DNA from: Lineus longissimus
Lineage: Eukaryota > Nemertea > Pilidiophora > Heteronemertea > Lineidae
DNA length: 64,000 nt
Reading direction: 5' to 3'
Assembly (NCBI RefSeq): GCF_910592395.1
Contig: NC_088323.1
Location: forward strand, 8,434,001 to 8,498,000
A model generated the notes under the pieces. That model was not told where the DNA came from and ran no database searches. It saw only the letters and a list, made by a program, of their open reading frames with translations. The number at the start of each line of letters is the position of its first letter. Position 1 is the first letter of the stretch. Shown here in pieces: positions 10,721-22,863 of this stretch. The translations under genes and the position numbers were made by a program.

Positions 10721-13700
10721 ATGTTGATATACCAATACTTTGGTGTTGCTAAAATTCCGTCGAAACTAGTGCCGGTTTTCAATTCTATAAACTATACCTT
10801 CGTTTCAGTATCTATAATGAGTGAGATCGTCAGGCAACTTGCACAACGGCTTTTATTTGACGAATACGTCATCGGTTGATTAAATTGATGAACCTTTGGC
10901 GAAATGTTGACAAAACGATGCGGGATATGCATAATTATTCTTTTGCATGGTAAATAAATTGTGTACTTTTAACCTTTGATAAATTGAGAATCACATGTTC
11001 AGTCGATAAAACGTCCTTGGCTTCAGTTATTATGCCCGCATTAGGCCGACGAATGTTTAAGGTCACCACTTTATACTGCAGTCTCAGCGTGTGTGATTTT
11101 GTACAGAAATGCATTTGAGATATAAGCCCGTGCAAGGCAAACGGCAAATTTTGTAATATGCACAAAATTTCGATAGAGAAAAACAGCGGGTTACTCTGTG
11201 GTGTAGGCACAACCATGTTTTACAACTTTATTGCTATCCAAAGGACAAGCCGGCGATACATTTCCAGACTTCTCCTAAACCAACTCTTTGGGCATAATCA
11301 TTATTAGCGTGTAGAAATGATTTCAATGGCATAATTTAGAACACATTGCCCGTAATAAAAATTGCTGATGAAGCGGTTGACATAATTTTGTTTTTCATAA
11401 CCTCTTCACGCAACCTATATGAATTAGAGAAATCAAGTCCAAACTTTACATTACTCAACCTTAGTTCAGTGAGAAGGACCTGTGGCTCAGACACCAGGGG
11501 TCACCATGTCAAGCTGATTCGTTAGCATGAATCAATCAAGCCAACATTCGGTCCCTTAATCTGATTGGGCGGTATCATCAAAAACTTTGTTCAGGAGCTA
11601 CCCGTGCTTATGTCGGTCAATTGCCGGTGTATCATTTCATCAGATATACATGTATTGGCGCGTTTTTCTTTGTTTCTCAATTTGAAAGATCCCTTGCGCT
11701 CTCTTTTGTATGCAGACATTGAAAAATGTGGAGATACTCATAGTTGATGCTGGTGTTATAGTATTAACCTCAAATACTAAACCGTAACAAAAGCAGTACA
11801 CCCCTATTGGAAGAGTGGCTGTTCCAATTACCCTACTCTACACACCTTGTTTAGTTTTTGTTCAGATTGGCGATACAATAAAGACAGGTCTTATTGAAAT
11901 CTTAGAAAAACCTAACTTTTTGATTCTTTAAGTTACATCAAAGTTATGCTGTTAAACATGCTGTTGAAGTGTTTTTGTGTCTTTATTATGATTATGATGC
12001 ATCAGTTGCTTCGATAATGATTTGGTGTGGGAAGGGCATTGCGTTGCTCGTGCAAAATTCGCATTACGGAGTGACGCTCTGATTGGGTGCTTTTTTTCTA
12101 CCGGCACAATTCGTAGGCAAAGGCAAAGTATATTATAGCAACTGGTGCCATGATGACTCTGTTACCATGCTTACTGTATGGATACGAAATTGGTTGCTTC
12201 TGGCACACCAATGACCTTAAACACATCAACATTGTAAGTGAATGAAATCCTTTGTCGAAGTGACATGATTCTATACAAATACATTAACTGTGTTATCAGC
12301 TCGATTGAAATATTGTGAAGGAACTAAACAACTACATGTAGAATGTAGCTGAGGCTAATAATTTCGTTTTAACCATAACGTGTATTTGTGAATGTAAAGA
12401 AAATGTAGCATGCAAGTTTTTCTCTAAAGGAAATCTATACAGAAACCCCTTGACCTCTCTCTAGGAAACATTTTATTTAGAATTTGATAATTTCTAAATT
12501 GAATGATAATGAGTCATATAGATAGTTTTTAACGATGCTTTAAAACGTTATTGAAGTTATATAGAATATATCTGTTTATTGGATCTAGTGTATACGTTGT
12601 TTTTTTTACAAACCTAAACATAATTTATACACGTAGGATTCCATATAACCACCGGGCCATTCTCATTACAGCTTTGCTACGGAATGTTTTGACTAGGAAA
12701 TTTGCGATGACACTATCATTATCTCGAGAAAGCAGGCTGTCCAATTGAGAATTAAATTGGATGAGTTCGTAGACCGTGTAAATACAATTTAATATGTCGA
12801 ATAGAGATTATTGCACATCCTGACAACATGGACATAGCTTCAGCAAGTATAGTGTTTTCCTCATTCGATTTCATTTCAATGCATAGTGGAACCGATACTA
12901 ATTTAACTTTGGCAATCTTACGAGTCCAGTCAATTCTTCGCTGTAGCGTGGCATGCTCGAATATTTTGTGGTGCGCTGCTTTTTTCACCACCTACCAAAA
13001 CGGCCATGAAGGCCATGATCAAGTCAGAACCTGTTATATTTACAACGATATTGCTACCAAGGTCTGGAATTGCCGGGATTGGAAAACAGGACATCAGCTT
13101 TGGAAAAAGCAGGTATCTTATATTTTAGTTTTCATATTGGTAACCTATTTTGCAGCATAGACCTTATTCGATGTTGTTGCGTGCGCACCCGGTTAAACGC
13201 TGGTTATGCGGTGTTCTCCGTCATCGGGCAGGTTTTCTTTCTTTCTCTTTGCTGTTGCCTGGGTGACAGACAGGCCTGTACTGCCTTCTTTGATTTCAGA
13301 ATTTTATTAGTCTTAAACTTGTTGCCAACTATGACCGTTTGATTTTGATTATGTAGTATATCATGGTTCTGTAGAGGCCATTACAGTCACTAGCTTTATA
13401 GTTAGAAATTAAGGCACACAAATAACCTAAAATTTGTTCCGGGATCATCCGTTTTTATGCAGGACATTTTAAACTTCTTCACAGGCTTAGCATTGAGCTG
13501 GTAGGCCACATTCTCGTGTGCGTCTTGGTGTTTTTAGAACCCCGAAGCAGGACTAACTTGAACAATGTTAACAAAGTAACCGCTGTACTTCAGAGAGTGC
13601 CCCTCCCCCCCCAAAAAAAAAAACCCTACCAGCCAGTCGGGGGAGGCAAGAGGTGGTAGGTACTGGTGGCTTCCTTGATACAATTGCATTATTGTGGCAC

Positions 13701-14170
13701 CTGGGCAACGAATTCAAGGGGTTAGAGTTGGCCCACTGCTAGGGTCAGAGCTTTCCCCCCCCCCCCCACCCACTGTTCACTGTATGTCAACAGATACTCT
13801 ATAGATATCATCTACAGAAAATATATATTATGTTAGGATACGACATGGAGGACCCTTCAAATTTCATCTCTCTTCATGCATTGTAGTACAATACACATAA
13901 CAAAGTACAGGAGCGTGCTTTACCAGTTTGACATGAGGACAGTTGGTATATAAAAAACTTGCTGCAAAGTCAACATTTTATAAAATTTTTGAAGAAAAGT
14001 TTGCCAGATGTCATTATGAATGGGATTAGCTACCGAAAATGTCCTAGGGATATGTGTGGAAAGTTTTAGTTTTTAATTGGATGAAATATGAAGGTTCTTC
14101 CATGTCCTATCCGAACATAGCATATATTATAGAATATATGAGCTGCTCAGTGCAATAGTGGTCTAATTCA
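10721..14170. other. No gene recognised, copy A right end
   Basis: Region 10738-11455 exists only in copy A and holds no recognisable gene. From 11456 the sequence is collinear with copy B. Coding-like short frames occur at 12752-13160 on both strands in both copies, none recognised. Homopolymer C/A tracts lie at 13604-13622 and 13754-13770. Confidence 0.45.
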
Positions 14171-14234
14171 ATTTTAATAAATTTTTGAGTTAGACCTGTA
14201 GCAGGAATCCTGAGTGTGAAATCTCTTTGTGCAA

Positions 14235-16516
14235 CTAGAATTCCGAAATTTGCTGGTAGCAAATTTGATAGTCCCCAGGTAGTCGTCATGTCAACCGAGT
14301 AGAAACCGAGTAACAAACTCGACTGTAGTCAAAGGAGGAAAGCGAGGAGGAAAGCAGGAGGAAAGCGAGAACATTTTGCGCCGTCGTATTCCGATTTGAC
14401 TGGTTAATGGTGAAATCTGCTTTCACTTTTGCAAATCACCTCTTGGCAGAGGTGAGCTTATTCCATACCGTGGCGTCCGTCGTCCGTCGTCGTCGTCGTC
14501 GTCGTCCGTCGTCGTCCGTCGTCCGTTAGCAAGGCACGTTTCGTAACTGTTAAAGCTATTAAGTTGAAACTTGGTACACATGTACCCTTATGTAATGACA
14601 CCTTGGAGACCAAGTTTCGGTCCGATTCGTTTCATGGTTTGGCCACCAGGAGGCCAAACGATAAAAGTGAAAATATGCAATATCTCCCTTAATAGTAGTC
14701 GGGAAATTTTGAAAAAAATATGGTAGGTACTTCTAGCAAAGGTGCATCATATATCCTCCGGGTTTTTGATTTGACCTTCTTTTCAAGGTCATAGAGATCA
14801 AATGGTGTAAATTGGCCATTAGGATGTAACGATGGCATGTTTCTAAACTGCAATGACTATTGATACCAAATTTGGTACACATTTACCCCTTAGTCAGGTG
14901 ATCTCAGGGACCGAAGTTTAGTCCAATATGATTCACCACTTGACCACCAGGTGGCAAAATCCAAAAACCTTAAAAATGTGATTATTCCTTAACTTCTTGC
15001 CCGATTGCCACCAATTTGATATCATGGGTACATCTAACCACCATACAGTATATGTCACACAGGTTTTTAATTTGACCTTCTTGTCAAGGTCACAGAGGTC
15101 AAATGGCGTAAATTCGCCGTCAGGCCGTAACTATGGCACGTTTCTTAACTGCAATGACTATTGATCACAAATTAAGTACACATGTACCCCTTGGTCAGGT
15201 GATCTCAGGTACCGAAGTTTGGTGCGATCTGTTTTGCCGTTTGGCCTCCAGGGAGGGGGCCAAATCCTAAATTCTTCAAAATGCCATTATTTCTAGTTAT
15301 GACTTGCCCGATTGGCACCAATTTTATATCATAGGTACATCTAATTCTAACAACCATTCAATGTGTGACCCGGGTCTTCTTTGATTTGACCTACTTTTCA
15401 AGGTCACATAGGTCGAATGTACTGTAAATTGGCCATTTTGGGGAAATTGTAATTGCTTGGACCTACATCAAACCTAACACTACATGACACAATACCATGC
15501 TCTTTATCCATCTTTCCTCCACATGAGGTGATCACAATGGCCCTGGCCATTTCATTCTAGTTCTAACGTTGTCTGAATTAAAGATGCTTTCCCAATGCTT
15601 GACTGGTCTCGCAAGAGGCATTGCTAGGAAAACGTGACGTCATTTTGGCCATTCTTCTTACCGCACGCCCTCCCTCTCCGTAAAACTTCCTGACATGGTG
15701 TGAAGTGGGAGGGCGCACAATGGGAACCACACTGCTGCGATGATAATAGTTTCTATTTAAAGAATTCAGCGGCAGAGATTTTAAGCACGGAAAAAGTAGA
15801 TTAACTCGGCTAATCTCAATGGATTTTACCCAGGAATGTTTTCAAGGCGAGAGAAACATCTGATTTAAGTACTGCGCTTATTAGATTTCATGTTCATGCC
15901 GAAGATTGGCCTAAAACGTGGACGAAAAGAGTGCATTATCGAGTGTTGGAGAGGTCACGTGATTGATTGTACGAGACACCTGAGCGAAAACAATACTGAC
16001 TCCAGCTCCCAGAGGGAGGAGCTGGAGTCATAAAAACGCATCTAAAGCATCGAAATATTCTGAGTTTTGAAAAATCGTTTTGCGATAGTCCATGAATCGT
16101 ATTAGGTTTCTTTATAATACCTCCATCGTCCCATCGCTCGACCAACTCCTGAGAGTGAGAATAATGACGTCATTATGACGGGGCGGAGCTTATGCTAATG
16201 TATCAGCGTCTCGCCTCTGCGCATGTCACAGCGCATGTCGGATTGAATCGCGGCTTCGGCATGTTGGGAGAAGACGGGTCATATCTGAGCAAAAAAATGC
16301 TTCAAAAGTATCGAAATACTCAGGATTTTTAAAATACTTTTGCGATAGTCCATAGATGGAATTGGGTTTGGTGGTGTAAGGGTGTTTGATTTCTGGTTTA
16401 TTTAGCCGTTTTGCTGGACTACCGCAATAAATGTCTTAATTTCGTGGAAGAAAATAACAGTTTCGAGAATTCCAGTGATAACAATATAATCCCCAGACGG
16501 GATCTGGGGGCTATAA
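14235..16516. mobile_element. Repetitive block inserted only in copy B
   Basis: Copies A and C read GTGCAATAATGG at this point. Copy B has about 2.28 kb between GTGCAA and TAATGG. The block contains a purine-rich GGAGGAAAGC repeat (14333-14370), a (GTC/CGT)n microsatellite (14470-14525), three tandem 300-bp units (14520-15440) and a degenerate direct repeat ending TTTTGCGATAGTCCAT (about 16030-16095 and 16285-16355). No terminal inverted repeats and no coding sequence are apparent, so the type of element is unknown. Confidence 0.65.
14520..15440. repeat. Three tandem degenerate units of about 300 bp with AGGTCA half-sites
   Basis: Each unit starts with a GGCA(C/T)GTTTC segment, passes through TGGTACACATGTACCC-like and (G/T)CCACCAGG(T/A)GG-like segments, and ends with TTTGACCTTCTTTTCAAGGTCA followed by (A/G)GTCAAATGG. 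The half-site pair at the end of each unit has a 3-base spacer: 14786-14800, 15087-15101 and 15401-15415. The middle copy is a perfect AGGTCA-CAG-AGGTCA. Confidence 0.7.
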
Positions 16517-17384
16517 TAATGGTCAACACTGAATCTAGTTCCAGTAAAAAAATATAGATAGCACCACTTATTTTCACCTTTGATTTGAGAAAAACTGTTA
16601 GCGCAAGACTGGTCTATCTCCAAAATCCAATATGCATGTCTACATATTATGTAGACATGCAGTGAACAGCGCCCAACTAACATGTTGCCGAATGGTAAAT
16701 GCATACATATTTGGTTGGAATGGTTTTTTGCAGGCGAAGAGACTGTGGAACTAGTAGGGGAACACCAGACTGATTACCAGAGAATCGTAGGAACATAGAA
16801 CCCTCTTCATATCTGGGAGCATAAAAAGCCCGCTAGCGAAGTTTGATTATTCTTTAGGAAAAACCAGAATATCTGAAAAACACCCATTTCTCAATAATGT
16901 GTCTTTGGGTCCCACAACTACCAATTTGAAATTCGTTCAAAAGGTTCATTGAAATCTACAAAAAAAACATTCACGAAGCGCCTGCCCGGTTTTTGCTCGA
17001 TTAATTCGGGATTATATCAATTCTAAATGTCTTTTGGATATATTACTGAAGTTTCAAAAAACAAAACACATATGTCGGGGGAGGGGACCCCAAAACCCCC
17101 CTAAAATTGAAGTTAGGTTGAAAAACAGTGTGAATATTCATAATTGTTCTCTCTCTGAGCTCAGAACAACTGATGAATCCATTCATTCTTGCGTTTTCCT
17201 CTTTTAGCGGCCATTTTTTGCGTCAACTGAATCAAATTCATGGAAATGAGATGAGTTATTGTTTACATTGGATACGTAAACTTTAACTATAATATAGTAG
17301 CGCTTCTCAGAAAAGTATGCTGCTTCTCTGCTGCGCGCTTATAATTAAGACAGCTTGTATGAATGACTCGTTTGAGCGCCAATC

Positions 17385-17711
17385 ATGGTAGAATTTTCTT
17401 CGGCATGCGTGTATATGACTGGTACATTTGGCCGATGCGATGCCTTAATGAAGACATACTCACAATGGAAGGAAAGTATCAACACTACGCGTGAACTTCG
17501 AATTTATAAAACCATCAAAAGTACAATTAGAGTTGAGGAATATTCTCGACCTGGCGATGGATCGTGTCGACCAACTGTAGAACTCGCACGACACAGTGTA
17601 ATCGAACTAGAAATAAGACAATGCAACGTTTGTACCAATGTCGCTGCTGAATCAGAAACGCAATTCTTGTTCGAATGCATGGCGTACAGTCAACTGAGGA
17701 ATAAAGAATAA
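17385..17711 (+). pseudogene. LINE reverse transcriptase C-terminal tail fragment, copy B
   Basis: This is the longest of the three paralogous fragments, 108 codons open from ATG to stop. It shows CNVCTN, then ETQFLFECMAYSQLRN, as in the tails of non-LTR retrotransposon ORF2 proteins. No catalytic FxDD region precedes it. It is probably passenger sequence of the segmental duplication and not a working gene. Confidence 0.5.
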
Positions 17712-18418
17712 ATCGTTCACCTACACTTCAACTTTGAGGGTGAATTATAAAAGCGTCTGATGATAACTTCAATTCAAATGAACTTATGAACATTTCACAG
17801 TGATACGTGTACCAATACTATTTGAGACCTGTGCCTCAGGCGTATATATATGAGAAAGTCGTCTTTCAAATCGTGGACTGCAACTTGGATAGACACTTCG
17901 TGGTATCCATCTTTCGCACTGAACCAAGTTACGATTAAAAACATTACTGTAAAAATGCTGATGGAATAACGCTATGAATTTAAAACTGAATATAACTAGA
18001 TATAACTGTAATTTAACCTCGAAGATGAAGTCCGAGTGGACGTATGAACGGGCAATATCTCCAACTAAGTGAGATCTACGGGTTGACGCGCAGTTTTCGT
18101 AGATTCTGCTTTAATGACATGCCTGTCGGGATGGGATGCCGAGTGGAGCGCAACTTCTTCATCATACTTGGTATACCAAATCGGCATTATACATTGATAA
18201 TGGGTTGATAAAATCAGGATGCACAGCAAGATGTCAGGGCCTTCCATTTCCCACATGTAATGTATTAACTTTAGAATTTGAACATATTCATCCTTTAAAA
18301 CTCGAACACTGCTTTCAAATATGTCATATCTTAACTTTCTACCGAATTGCCGAACTAGCAGAGGGGCAACTATCGGTCGTATCGTGATGTAAGGATCTAT
18401 GGCCGACTCCCAGCATGT

Positions 18419-19459
18419 TTGGCATCAGTCTTTTACCACACGAAGTTGAGGGTTATAGTCACGGTGGCTCTTTTTCATTATTCCTTGAGCCCTCATCGTA
18501 ATGTCTACATCTTCAGCCAAGATAGCATATGCGGAGAGTTTAGAATGATAAGTAATTTTCATTTTAACGAGCTCACCTATATTGCTGGCGAATTCGGCAA
18601 TGATGTAATAGGTGTTAGTACTCGTCGTGGACGAAAGTCTGTCTATGAAAAATTCCGAGCATTTCAATTCGATTTGAATGGAAAAGGTAATTGCCGAGAG
18701 TTGATTCTACCGTATGATGAACTTAAGAAAAGCCTCGGTCCAAGAAATTCGACGTTCAAATATTTCAAAATGGTTTCATGCGGTGAGAATGTTTTCTTGG
18801 AGTTGACCTTTCGATGCAAATTTCTGATGCACAAGAACAGGGAGAAAACCCTAGCAATGTCTTGGTTAGATTGGTATAAAATAGTAAACGTAGGGTTCGT
18901 TCTTAAACTTCAGTATGTTAAAAGCCTGAAAGGGATTCGCTACTCTCTTATGTCTGAAGCAGACATACCTAAATCACATTATATTGATAACATCATGCCA
19001 GAAGATATCAAATGTGATTTAGATGGTTATGTCTATAAATCATCAGCCAGAACACACTCCATCACCATCTTAGAAAAACCGTACGAGCATAATACGTCCA
19101 CGTCGATTATCTTTCGTGATGATTTGTTCAGAAAAGTAGGAGACTCCGCCATTGCGTCTTTGCTCGGATCATATTACTTCGTCGTAGAGGTTCATCGGTC
19201 GGAAATTGCAAGCAACTCTCTTCATCACCCAAAGGAGACCTATAAATTTCAACCTAAACATGCTATATATCTTTTTATGTTAACTTTGGAGGCATGCCTT
19301 GAACAATCTGATGTGGATGTTCGGCTGACGTTATTGATGACCTTGGATGCGAAGTTTGTTTCACATCATATGCTGATTGTTGGTGCAAATGAAAGATTAA
19401 TCGCCTGGCCAAAATATCCTAGTAGTAATCCGTTGACCGCAAAAGTGTTTATTGTATGA
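18419..19459 (+). CDS. Conserved 346-codon ORF of unknown function, copy B
   Basis: Same length as copy A, with the same TTG at the nominal start and the same stop context. Differences include M to L, P to T, L to P, N to Y and K to E, and none break the frame. The protein is about 346 residues with no motif I can name. Keeping more than 1 kb open in an AT-rich region in three copies is unusual. The copies are young, so the shared openness may simply be inherited. Confidence 0.35.
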   Translation: MASVFYHTKLRVIVTVALFHYSLSPHRNVYIFSQDSICGEFRMISNFHFNELTYIAGEFGNDVIGVSTRRGRKSVYEKFRAFQFDLNGKGNCRELILPYDELKKSLGPRNSTFKYFKMVSCGENVFLELTFRCKFLMHKNREKTLAMSWLDWYKIVNVGFVLKLQYVKSLKGIRYSLMSEADIPKSHYIDNIMPEDIKCDLDGYVYKSSARTHSITILEKPYEHNTSTSIIFRDDLFRKVGDSAIASLLGSYYFVVEVHRSEIASNSLHHPKETYKFQPKHAIYLFMLTLEACLEQSDVDVRLTLLMTLDAKFVSHHMLIVGANERLIAWPKYPSSNPLTAKVFIV

Positions 19460-19609
19460 GGAAAAGGAACTTATTCTGCGTGAACAAATTGAAAAACCCA
19501 TTTGCTGGTTAAGAAGAAAAACCTGAAGCAAAGCACTTGAAATAAAAAATAATAGGGAGTTTGATCGGCTCGCAAAGAGCGGAAGATAGAAATTAGTTCT
19601 AAATCTTAA

Positions 19610-20756
19610 ATCTGAGCAATTTCGAGGACGGTTTGCAAGTTCTCACTTTTACTTTTATCCCATAAATCGCATATCATTTAGCTCCCCCACAACGTTTAAT
19701 GCAAACAATATAGTTTTGTCCGTCGACATGTGCATCATATTTTCAAAGAGTTTCTTTTAATGCTGTAATCTATGCGGGTGGCAAAATGGATCAGTTGAAT
19801 AATCAGATTGTTTTTGTCCAATATTTTTCGATGTATAAAGATGCGTGGGAGAATTTATTGGCCATGAACATCCTAATTAGCACATCATAAATGTGTCGCA
19901 TCAAAACAGCTCTTATAACTGGCAACTGTCAGCGTTTATCTCAGTCAATGCCAATAACTCGTTTAGTGACTACACATCTACATGTGCACGTATCTGAATT
20001 TAAATGTGCATGTATTGTATCAACCTTATTCAGACCATCAACCAAGATCCTGGCTGGCTTCAAACATTCCATGGTATCTGTTAAAGAAGATTTCGTTCAT
20101 ATCACTGGTTATGTTATTTCGTCTGTATAATGACGGGAACAAGAAGGTGAGAATACAGATATTGCACAGCTCCGAGGGGATCTACAAGTTTTCAGACCGT
20201 TATCGTTTCTCAGAATGGTAATACTGCGAAACTTCCCCAAAATAGAATCTGGTTTAAATCTATACATCCAAGCAAGACTAGACATCGAAGCATTCCACTT
20301 TTCAATAGACATAAGATGGCATTGCATGAAGAAATTCATTGATATCTTGGATCATATGACTTTTCATACTCCACTTTGTCTTGTAGATGAATTTACACAT
20401 GCGATAAGCTTGATTATCTCGTTTGAAAGACGTTCTTTTAAAGTGGGTGACCGTCTTTCAAATGATATTCTAGCTGCCCTCGACATGGTAAGTAAGAGAG
20501 AATTGGTGGAACGAGTTCGACCACTAGTCTTTTATTACCTACCGCTCTATTCACAGGATACATGATGTTTGGAATTGAAATTGAAAGAATGCGTTATCCG
20601 GAGGTTTCAGCTTGCATCTTCTTCCTTGTCAAAGTCAGAGATCTAAAAATTCGTCAAGCTGAACAGTTGGATCAACAACTTTATAACAGTTATTCCTTTA
20701 CGAATCAACTATTGGAAGAGATTGATCCGAAACATAGGAAGCAGAAACTGGAATGA
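19610..20756 (+). pseudogene. Decayed coding-like stretches downstream of the 346-codon ORF, copy B
   Basis: Paralogue of 4250-5400. The 116-codon stretch at 20215-20565 is the longest here and runs into a TGA just after the intron-like GTAAGT/CACAG pair. The 64-codon piece at 20562-20756 follows in another frame. No recognisable domain. Confidence 0.25.
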
Positions 20757-20918
20757 AGGAAGTATCATCATTTGAAATAAAGTCGGGCTTGACTCCTGTC
20801 CTCGTGTTAAAGTCGCCCATTAGAATGTCTTTGCCCTTGGTGAAGTATGGCTGTATGTCCTCTTGTACAATTTCCGACAAGTCACTGTCTTGTGACTTGG
20901 TGAAAGTAGAATTCCCAT
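20698..20918 (-). pseudogene. LINE AP-endonuclease fragment, copy B
   Basis: Same endonuclease fragment with the GDFNTRTG motif intact. Copy B has lost about 50 bases at its 5' side relative to copy A (5570-5620), so the upstream LLFGITYC part is missing. Confidence 0.58.
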
Positions 20919-20984
20919 GGGTAGCCTTTACAATACTCGAGATATAACTTGAAACATATTTTCGAGATATGGAGAAAATAATGT

Positions 20985-21500
20985 CATTTTAGAGGCCAAT
21001 TCAAAACCCAAGATGGCCGCCGAAATTTAAATGATGACATCACTTGGACGGGTTCAGAAAGCTGGGTATAGGCGTTGACATCCATCCTTCAAATATTACA
21101 ATACTTGCGATATAGTTTGAAACGTTTTTCTTCGAGATGTAGGCAAATTAGTGTCATTTTAGCGGCCATTTTGAAACCCAAGATGACCGCCGGATTTTTA
21201 ATGGTGGCATTTGATTGATTGAGTTCAGAAAGCTGGGTATAGACATTGAAATTCATCAATTATCTGCTCTAATACTCGAGAAACAGACCAAACTGGGTCT
21301 TTTCGGCGGCCATCTTGAAACCTAATGTGGCGAACATCTGGCCTCGATTTCGATTGTTCCATTCGATTGGTCAGACCAAAAACCCGGTAGTTGGCGTTGG
21401 ATTTAGGTGCCTTACTGCAGCAGAATTCGAGATATTGGCGAAAAAGTGTAATTTTGGGGGGCCATTTTGAAATCCAAGATGGCCGCCATTATATCGTCAC
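20985..21500. repeat. Degenerate tandem array with AAGATGGCCGCC motif, copy B
   Basis: Three to four units. Motifs lie near 21002, 21178, 21299 (inverted, GGCGGCCATCTTG) and 21458-21487. The last is an inverted pair with GGCCATTTTG facing CAAGATGGCC. Unit spacing is about 120-175 bp. Confidence 0.7.
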
Positions 21501-22108
21501 AAAAATTTGGCAACAGACGGTCTTTAACTTCTAACGTCATTTCTGACAACTCCTGAAATTTTGAACTACTGTACCAGAAAGACGCATATAAAGACATTTT
21601 GCGAACACGAGAAGACCTACTTTGGTGACGGAGCGGGGACATGAGTCAGGTCATAAAAAACCCGAAACAAATGACGCTGAAAATGTAATTTGAATATATA
21701 CATTTTGTACGTGTATAATTGAACCAAAACAAATAAGCAAAATAATTTTATATAATCATACGGGAAAATCCCACTTACCTCGGCCTCAACCCGTTCGAAA
21801 TTTTCGAAATTTTATAGACCTGTGCCAGGGTCAAAGTGATTTCAATGGAGTAGCCATTGTCAATAGTTTTATATGAACGGAGGGTTAAATGGGCCTTTCT
21901 CTAGCACAGGGTATTCTTTCCACGGCGTTTCCCATAAACGATGATTACGACATCGCATCGAGAGGCCTTACACAGAATTTTGTCGCATTCATGGCATTGA
22001 CTGAGCTTCCGAAAGTTGCGTTCAACAGTTTGAAGACTAAAATTCAAAATGCAAGGCGAGATTCTATATTTCTTTTTATTCATCGCCTGGCACTGCACAT
22101 GTACGTGC

Positions 22109-22373
22109 ATGGCGATGGATGTGGATCCTGCGCCTCCAAGGCGCCGACTCCAGGCCTATTCGTTGGAGCAAAAGATCCGGTATATGGACGAGTACTGACT
22201 GGCTCATCTTGAAGGACACGACCAAGGGCGTACTCCCGTTGACTTTGCCAGGTTTCGTAACATTCGAGTTAATACATTCCGCCACTGGATTCGTAGCGAG
22301 GATGACATCAGGGGTGCGCATGAAGAATGTCAACGGCGAAGACGGATGAGACGGTACCGTCAATTGGGGAACG
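22109..22373 (+). pseudogene. Pogo-like transposase N-terminal helix-turn-helix fragment
   Basis: From ATG at 22109 the frame reads a basic stretch, RRRLQAYSLEQKIRYMDEY, then a TGA, then LAHLEGHD and a segment with ARFRNIRVNTFRHWIRS and many arginines. This matches the layout of the N-terminal DNA-binding region of the pogo-like proteins at 28061-29470 and 47768-49140 (FANHHNIPVETFRRWNR and YARRYHIPTSTLTDWIR). The TGA sits where a tryptophan would be expected. GTGAGC at 22374 could be a splice donor. No catalytic part follows. Copy A lacks this region. It is a third, independent pogo-like remnant. Confidence 0.5.
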
Positions 22374-22863
22374 GTGAGCGTCGAACGCCTTTTTTATTGA
22401 ATCTAACGCTCTAGAATTACAGGGATGTCACTGTCCACTGCATGTAGGCCTACAGAGTTCGGCATCAACTCAGTTTGCAGTGAAACCATACTTTGGAGCC
22501 GAAGCTCTGGGTTCGAACCGTATGCGCTCGTAATAGACGACTTGCGAAAGTCAGTCGACAGTTAATTCAATGAAATGGTCCCAAGTTATTGTTGACCTTC
22601 GATGTATTGTACTCGCCTGGGCCTAGGCCTAATTTTGCAGGCCAGGGTCCATATTCATAAACGTACTTAAGTCAAAGTAAGGCACTTAAACGCCATCTTA
22701 ATCGAAGCACCATACTTAAGTGAAATTCTATATGATACTTAACCTTAGTGACTTGCTCAAACATACCCTTATATTTGAGACACCTCTGGGTCTGTCTTAA
22801 CTTTAAGTTGTTTGGAGAAGTCACAAAACACAACGTTCATTTTGCGGCAAACCACCGTGAGAG

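Larger units (their letters stand above)
1..14170. repeat. Tandem segmental copy A (left end cut by window)
   Basis: Position 1 corresponds to about 14171 and about 35581, so the window opens inside the first of three tandem copies. Order and sequence match copy B along the whole length, with scattered substitutions and a few large indels. Copy A uniquely has the foldback at 148-1248 and about 0.7 kb at 10738-11455 that copy B lacks. It lacks about 1.25 kb present in copy B at 21245-22500, about 0.24 kb present at 33145-33390, and the Harbinger and pogo insertions. The true duplication junction cannot be placed because a tandem array is circularly permuted. Confidence 0.9.
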
